From: Darksidea phi
Lineage: Eukaryota; Ascomycota; Dothideomycetes; Pleosporales; Lentitheciaceae
Direction: 5' to 3'
Assembly (NCBI GenBank): GCA_030770425.1
Contig: JASJFT010000427.1
Span: 1 to 15,927, forward strand
DNA: 15,927 bases
Shown here: piece by piece, positions 10,066-15,927 of the stretch
Layout: each line of letters starts with the position of its first letter
How positions within the stretch are numbered: the stretch's first letter is position 1
Notes under the pieces: generated by a model
What the model saw: the letters and a program-made list of their open reading frames with translations, nothing else
The model's database searches: none
Told to the model about the DNA's origin: nothing
Position numbers and translations under genes: made by a program

Positions 10066-10360
10066 CAAACGCAAGGGGGTTTGCTATTATGTAAACGTAA
10101 GCATCGCGAGCTTTTAGCTGAAACTTTACGTCTTTGGGGGTCTTGTCTAGGCTTGAGTGGTTGGGATTGGTGGATGAAGGCGTCCGGGTTGTGTAATACT
10201 TTGTTGGAGGACTGAGATTTGGTACGCTACCGACTCCGGGCGCCTTGATGGAAGAGAGCTAGGGTTGATCAAGGGCGGAGGGGTCTCAGACTCTGTTTTG
10301 TACTAATAGGTAGAGGATTGGATCAGAATATGCCAAAGTTAGCTACGTACGCTAGTAAGC
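10066..10360. other. convergent 3' intergenic
   Basis: 295 bases between the stop codons of two convergent genes. It should contain both 3' UTRs and polyadenylation regions. No ORF or repeat of note is seen. Confidence 0.6.
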
Positions 10361-11845
10361 TTAATGGGTGCCGATAGGCGGCAACATGCCCAGGTCCACA
10401 AACTCGCCCAGAACCTCCCGGATGCTTTCATTCGTGTCCACAAACCCATGCCAGCCCATCTTCCGCGCCTTGTTCATACTCAGATCCAAGGTACCGCCTG
10501 CCAAACTCTCGTCCGCGAAACTGAAAATACGGTCAATGTCCATATCTTGTAGTTTAGTGGCGTTGGTGAGGTTGTGCTTTTCTAGAATTTCTTCCCAGGC
10601 TTTATGCACTTTAGGCTGCTTGGCCCATTCTACGAGGGTGAAGCGGATGCGGTATGTTGCTGGGGGCCCAAAGCTATACGAGTTGGTAAGTCGGATGTGT
10701 AAGATGGGGGGAGAAAGTAAAAGACTTACCCTCTCGGCGGCGGATCAAACGGCGTCGTAATCTCCTTATACACACTATCATCCATGCTGGGCTTCCCACT
10801 CTCAACGCCATACCAACTCGCAAACTTGGGCCAGAACCCACCCCAAGTAAACGGCCCCCCATCCGCAGCATTGAACTTCTCATTCGCCGCATCTTGATTC
10901 AGCGCAGCCCACTCCTCCAAATAAGCGTTCAACCTGGAACTACTTAGTACGCTCGTCGCTTCCCACGCTTTGAGGTCTGTTGGGAAGTCTAGCGTGGTGC
11001 GCATGTGGGCGGTGACAGAAGCGTAGATACCGAGTGGGTAGACGAGGTTCATGGCTGCGTCAGGGACGGCGCCAATGATGTATGAGGGCATGATGACGTT
11101 CCAGCTTATGCCATGCTCTTTGCAGAAGGACCAGAGGAAGTCTTCTTGGTGGTAGTAGAAGTTGGGTTCGAGAGTGATGCGGGGGTGGTGTTCTTCTTGG
11201 GGGGTTGCTGCGGGGCCGAGGTGGATACTATGTGGTCGTCAGTGAGTGCGACATAGATGAAGGTGTTCGATGAAGGCGGAGGGTCGGACTAGGGGAAGGC
11301 GGGCTACCCGTAGTTCTTCGCTCCCGTCTGGAGCATAATGCGCTTAGGCTTGATATCAGCCAAGGGAAGTGCTTCACAGAAATTCTGGAGGAGCGCCACT
11401 GGTACTGTCAGCTTCTCCCATCTTCTCCCGTCCACTCTCTCCCACATCAAAGAAACTCACAATTCACCCTACACATCTCCTCAGCATTACTCCACAGCCC
11501 CTTTCCTTTGCTGGGCTGAATCTGCATATAACTGTAAAAGAAGACGTAATCCGCCTTAACACCCTTCTCATTCAGAACCTTCGCAATCTCCCTCTTATCC
11601 TTCAAAAAGTCTAGCGCGATGTGCTCAGCATTCTTGGGCAACCCGTTCGGGATCGCCGGCGGCCGTCTAGAGAGGCAGTATATTTTGTTCCAACGCTCCG
11701 AGTCTTGCGCGAGTACGCGGAGCATGTAGTTTCCCGATATACCATTTGCACCTGTGATGATTGCCGTGAGGTTTTTGAGGGAGGATGAGTAGACGGGGAG
11801 ACCGTGGTAGATCCCACGGGTTCGGACGGTCTGTTGATTAGCCAT
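10361..11845 (-). CDS. PRISE-type NAD(P)-dependent enone reductase (SDR superfamily)
   Basis: Predicted 428-residue member of the progesterone 5-beta-reductase/iridoid-synthase-like (PRISE) group of atypical short-chain dehydrogenases, which reduce activated C=C bonds; plant VEP1 and fungal SirQ-type proteins belong here. Minus-strand exons: 11845-11461, 11398-11308, 11227-10730, 10673-10361; introns 62, 80 and 56 nt, phases consistent. Visible: dinucleotide-binding TGANGISG (31-38); CLSRRPP (57-63), whose Arg pair suggests NADPH preference; QTGAKNYGIHLGP (152-164), with the family's active-site Lys at 156, rebuilt over intron 2; NFYYHQEDF (181-189), with the active-site Tyr; then the C-terminal PPPRGFGPPATYRIRFTLVE across intron 3 and a closing helical lid. 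Length is usual for fungal members and nothing is missing. No signal peptide, so probably cytosolic. Its neighbours are not biosynthetic genes, so the physiological substrate is unknown. Confidence 0.93.
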
Positions 11846-12575
11846 TGTACGTCGGGCGTGTTATTCTCTTAGAATAAGTAGCGACTTCAGGAAGTAAGAG
11901 GTTTCCGTCTTGAATGTGGTTGGGTGTCTCCTTTTTGATGATTGCACGTTGTCATGACGTCAGGCGGGGAAGGCAGAACGCTGGCAGAACTTAGAGCTTT
12001 CGGTATGCTGGTATAAAGCGGAAATTGCGGGTAAAGGAGAAAATATGAACGAGGGGCGTCATATTGTAACGGAAGGGATGTAACGCCTCGTTCACCAATC
12101 AGCTCACAGTGCGAAATTGTGAAGTTCATGTAACTCAATATTATACTATCCCCCAACACCGTATCTAGTAGGAAAAACCACTGCCTTATTGCCCATCATC
12201 AGCTGTCCGTTTCATCAGCCCTCCATATTCGGCTAAGGCTATTCATACTAGAGAAACACCCATGGGCATAGTGAAGAGAGAAGGTACAAGATGCGGCCCA
12301 ATAGGGGGCAAGACAGTACTTTTAAGGAGATAATACACAACTGTGAGGTCGGTGTGATGTGAAGAGTGTGCGAGGTCCAGTTTGCGGGATCGTGATTGTC
12401 GTAGAGGGATGGTCCGTGAACATCGTCATACAGTGATCGTCGTTCCATGTCCGTATATGTGATGCAAGCTAAGCGTGATGCGGAGCGCAGTAATGCAGTC
12501 TCCAAGTCGTTCATGCTGACTTCCACCGTAGTCAATTTATTGGTTGGGAGGCTAGGTTGCTACCACTGGCTTTGC
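11846..12575 (-). other. intergenic: reductase promoter and reticulon 3' UTR
   Basis: 730 bases between two minus-strand genes, clearly more AT-rich than the coding sequence. The half next to 11846 should contain the reductase promoter; TATAATA on the minus strand at 12138-12144 and an A/T block near 12011-12017 are candidate core elements, both far from the start codon. The half next to 12575 should hold the reticulon 3' UTR. The short open frames here show no domain. Confidence 0.5.
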
Positions 12576-14159
12576 CTACAAGGCAGGCTCAGCAACCGGA
12601 TTCTGCGTCGGCTCCTTCTCGGTAACGGGATCGTGGAGCGGCGCGTCGGGGAAGTTCTCCTTCTTGACTTCCGGTGAAGCAGAGCGTCCACGGTAGTTGT
12701 TGATGGTCTCTTGCGCCTTGGCAGTGTACTCCTTGGTGTAGCCCTGGACGGTCTTCGCGGCGTTGCCGGTATACTGGGCGCCGAGATCTTTAAGTTGCGT
12801 GGCCTGTTGGTTGGCAATGTTGTAGCCCTTCTCGAGCTGAGCGTCGATAACCTCCTTGTTCTTGATATACACCAGAGGACCCATGTAGGCGATGACGGTG
12901 GCAATGAGGGTCAAGCCCCAGAGCGGAACGAACTTGATGAGGAAATATGAGATCAACGACGCGAAGAAGGCCTGCCGAAAGCAAACTGCATTAGTATCCC
13001 GATCTCAACTCGTTTGTGGGATTCGGGCGCAACTTACAGCAACGGTGGTGTATACGTTCTCAGCGAAGACTATCCGCTGTGACTCGATAACGAAGAAGTT
13101 GATGAACTGTTCGACATCGTCCAGAAGTCGCTCGAGCGAAGCCTTCGGGATGGTGAAGTACTTCCGTGGCCTGAATTGAGAGGTCAAGCCCTTGCCGAGG
13201 GCCATCTGTCCGGCAATCTCCAGAGAAGCAGTGACTATTTCACGGTCAGCTATTGCATACTTTCATGTGGGCGGAACAACGTACTACCCAGGGTCATCCA
13301 GAGTGCCTTGAAAATATAGCGGATGACATTGAGATATCGAGCGGCAAAAATGAAGATGACGGCGGCGGCGAAGGAGATGGCAGTCGCGCGGGGGTTCTTC
13401 CACTACGCGGAGTCAGTAAGCAGGCCTCGGTGCTCTGAAGAAGCATGAACGTACGCTGAGCAGGCGATAGAACATGCTGTGGTAGTGCGTCAGGGGCTGG
13501 CCGGTTGCGGCGGGGTGTTCGGGAGTTGTCCGAGCATTCGCAAGATCAGCAAATTCGTCCCTCGTCTTTGCCGTCTCAGCCTTGACATTCTGTCCGACAG
13601 GTCCTGCACGACATCAGCACTTTGTCCACATGTTTCAACCCCTCCACCAAGCTTCGCCAGCCGTTGACAGCCGTAGCAAGCTGTGCAGCATTTATGGTAG
13701 GCATATAGCCAAATGTATGGACGCCTACGGCTTCGCAGAAGCCTTGAACGGGCGATGCAGAGGCTGGGATATTTTTGGGCTTTCGGGCACTGTGTCGCGA
13801 GACCACCGTTAGCTCGCTACAGACGGAGACAAGGCTGCCCGACACTCACCTCACCGTTGCTGATATTGCCCTTCAGGTTCTGCGTCGTCGGGTGATTGTT
13901 TACGGCGGCCATGGCGGATTGCGCTGCTGTCAGGGTGTTAGGGGAGTGTCGTGTGGTATGGTGTGCGAGATGCAGATAAGAACTGTGACGTTTGGCGTTA
14001 GCTGGCTGCGTGGCTGCACCTGCACGTATGCGTCTCGGCAAGCTTCGGCGGGGCTTTTTCGTTACTCACCTTACAGTTGATGAAGCTGTTCTTTGCGTTC
14101 TCGGCGTGGCCTAGGTGCGAGTTGCCGTTGGCATGGCTGTCTTCGCTGGAGGTCGACAT
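12576..14159 (-). CDS. reticulon-like ER membrane-shaping protein
   Basis: Predicted 337-residue reticulon, an ER protein whose paired hydrophobic hairpins wedge into the membrane and curve tubules. Minus-strand exons: 14159-14075, 13926-13855, 13603-13455, 13402-13288, 13234-13038, 12971-12576; introns 148, 251, 52, 53 and 66 nt, all phases consistent. Residues 1-85 are polar and disordered. The reticulon domain starts around HYHSMFYRLLSWKNPRATA (about 91-109). Hairpin 1 covers AISFAAAVIFIFAARY and IRYIFKALWMTLGVTASLE; a 66-residue hydrophilic loop with FTIPKASLERLLDDVEQFIN follows; hairpin 2 covers AFFASLISYFLI through VIAYMGPLVYI. The tail has repeated amphipathic segments (QATQLKDLGAQYTGNAAKTV and similar), as in fungal Rtn1 proteins, and ends in a Glu/Pro-rich stretch. 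The donor sites of exons 1 and 2 are ambiguous: only AACT|GTAAGG and AACG|GTGAGG keep the frame. The domain call is very sure; the exact N-terminus is less so, and an internal ATG at 13912 could also serve. Confidence 0.92.
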
Positions 14160-15779
14160 GATGTGTGTGGAGCGACAGGAGCTGGGCGCTCTAGAGTAGC
14201 AATGCGAGCGATTGGGCAGACGATCAAGCGTGCGAGAACAGATGCTTGAGTGCTGCCGGCGATATCGAGGGGCAGAAAGTGGGTTTGAAGCTGGGTGTGG
14301 GTGTGGGAGTGAGTGGAGGGCGGATGAGTGCGGTGTTTAGTTTGCAGCGTGGCAGGTTTGTAGGCAGGAGCAGTGGTCGCGGTGCTCGTGTGAGCGATCG
14401 GCCATGACGTCTCAGCTAGTCAACAGCGAACGGATCATGGAACCAGCCCAGTGCCACGGCTCCACAGAAAAGTCGCGCTCGAATTATGTCACTTCCCAGC
14501 TGTTGACCTTCACCCAGTTCTACATGACTGAAATGCCTTTGTTTGCAGCGGCCGCTGCCATGACTTCTCGCTGGGCTTTCGCAGGCCTGCAGCAGTGCAG
14601 GCAGCCTTCCCTCACGATTCGCATAATCAGGGGCTTCGCATGTGAAATCGCCCAGCATCTCACGTTCCGAGGAGGCGACGTCATCAAGAACACTCACCTC
14701 ATTAGTGTGGCCAGCTAGACTTCCAGAAACCTGGCATTCCAACCATGTCGTCGTTTCATCGCCTTCTGTGAACTGCACCAGGCGACACGGTGCGCATTGG
14801 GGTGCGCCGTGAATAGCATCACCCTGACCTGTGTGCTGGGTCGGGATCTACCCGTTAGTACGCGTTGCCCATAATAGTCTACATGCAATATAAGATCACG
14901 AGAGATATTTCCTAGAGGGTCTTTTGGTATGGTTACCGAGGCCCTGCAAGGCTAGACGCTTCATATCCTTCTCCGCCTATTAACATGTTCGCGGGTCGAT
15001 CCATACCCTCTTGTATTTCCAGTGCAGCCCTTCTGTTACTGATGCCCACGTTCCTATTGGCCTGCGCCTGAACAACACAAAGTTGTAGGCGAGCAGACAT
15101 GTATATCCTCTATAGAAACAGTATCGACGAGCAGGCTGTCGCGGTGTATGTGTGCATTGGATTGGGTGAAGGGGTCGGTGACGGACAGGTGAATGTCGGG
15201 AGCAAACAACATCATTCTTCCTAGTACGCCGATCGTGTGAGATTGGCCTGCTGGTTCGTTAATTAGATAGAATGTCATTGGAAGCCATGCGATACTACTG
15301 AGCATCTATGATATGAGCGTTGAAATTGGGCGCACGGAGCAAGTGATGGACAGGGGAGGGATTGGCGATCGTGTGCTCGCGCGAATCACAACGAGTCAGC
15401 CCTGTGATATCGTGGTGGGTAGCGCTTGCAAAGCTATGGTAGAGTACTAGTGCAGCAAAGAGGCTGATCGAAGTACCGTGATTGTGGACATGTTTGAAAG
15501 GCGACGCAAGTGAGGGTGGTTTGGAGTGACTTGACGAAACTAGTCCACGTAGATCCTAGTAGCTTCGAAACCATGCCTGTATTCTCAATCCTAACCGGTG
15601 AAGGTGTTCCTACACCACCGCATGTTGGGGCACTGCTGATACGTGTTTTATTGGATGGGGGCGACTTCGATCCATAATGCTCGTACTCGTCCGTGAAAGG
15701 ATCAAACCTGTCCAATAAGCATTGGGGCTAAGCCGGATCGGGGCCGACACCAGGCAACAGGCTGCGTCAGGTCCGTCCG
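14160..15779. other. right flank with no supported gene
   Basis: The first 250 bases should be the reticulon promoter and 5' UTR. Beyond that, open frames of 83-120 codons exist on both strands (for example 14404-14718 plus, 15054-15305 minus) but none has a recognisable domain, and I could not join any into a spliced gene. A perfect 14-base palindrome, gcagcggccgctgc, lies at 14545-14558. No tRNA or rRNA was recognised. Confidence 0.55.
14211..14215 (-). promoter_or_regulatory. CCAAT box upstream of the reticulon gene
   Basis: Minus strand reads CCCAATCG, about 55 bases upstream of the reticulon start codon, followed on the upstream side by CT-rich sequence typical of fungal promoters. It is a short motif, so chance occurrence is possible. 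Confidence 0.3.
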
Positions 15780-15927
15780 CCCTGCGCCTCGCTCCGCCGC
15801 CCCAGACGAAACCCCGGGGCAGGGCGGGGGCGCCGCGCCCCCCCCCCGGGGGGGGCCCGCGCCGCCGGCGCGGGGGGGGGGGCGGGGGGGGGGAGGCCGG
15901 ACGGCCCGAAGGAGAGAGCGACCTCAC
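15780..15927. repeat. G/C low-complexity block at the window end
   Basis: Almost pure G/C sequence: a run of 10 C (15838-15847) followed directly by 8 G (15848-15855), then gcgccgccggcgc, then G runs of 11 and 10 around a single C (15872-15893). It is self-complementary and hard to sequence. Its position at the edge, like the C run at the other end, suggests assembly noise. Confidence 0.8.

Noticed and set aside
13576..13845. Possible extra exon in the 251-nt reticulon intron 2
   Set aside because: The minus-strand frame there does not resemble a reticulon, and direct joining of 13855 to 13603 already gives a consistent protein.
14545..14558. Perfect palindrome gcagcggccgctgc
   Set aside because: Fourteen bases of GC palindrome can arise by chance; no loop, repeat partner or regulatory context supports a function.
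14404..14718. 104-codon plus-strand frame in the right flank
   Set aside because: No domain, no consistent splice partners, and an opposing 120-codon frame covers the same bases.

Overview
The window is nuclear DNA of a filamentous ascomycete (Pezizomycotina, possibly Dothideomycetes). The evidence is five protein genes with short introns (47-80 nt, one of 251 nt), GTRAGT-type donors, CTGAC/CTAAC branch sites close to the acceptor, and fungal protein families. No prokaryotic operon, CRISPR array, transposase, tRNA or rRNA was recognised. I built the exon models by hand, choosing splice sites that keep the frame and restore family-conserved protein sequence. The class-level placement is inference.

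Layout, left to right. 1-74 is an uninterrupted C homopolymer. 75-1051 has no recognisable gene. 1052-3007 (minus, 6 exons) is a 563-residue MFS transporter of the fungal YCR023C/MFSD10-like group. 3008-5962 is a GC-rich, gene-poor stretch of almost 3 kb, with a cluster of unrelated short tandem repeats near its right end; it separates two divergent genes. 5963-7126 (plus, 4 exons) is an FTS/AKTIP-type ubiquitin-E2 variant of 324 residues. 7599-10065 (plus, 3 exons) is a 785-residue protein with a degenerate von Willebrand A fold. 10361-11845 (minus, 4 exons) is a 428-residue PRISE-type short-chain reductase. 12576-14159 (minus, 6 exons) is a 337-residue reticulon. 14160 to the end has no convincing gene and finishes in a G/C low-complexity block.

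The genes do not look like a biosynthetic cluster or a defence island. They look like ordinary chromosomal genes: membrane transport, endosome/dynein adaptor (FTS), ER tubule shaping (reticulon), a reductase of unknown substrate, and a vWA protein of unknown role. FTS and the reticulon both act in endomembrane biology, but their proximity is probably chance. I found no clear undescribed system. The best leads are unusual splice-site arrangements in the reticulon, FTS and MFS genes, the vWA protein without a canonical metal site, and the GC-rich 3 kb interval.
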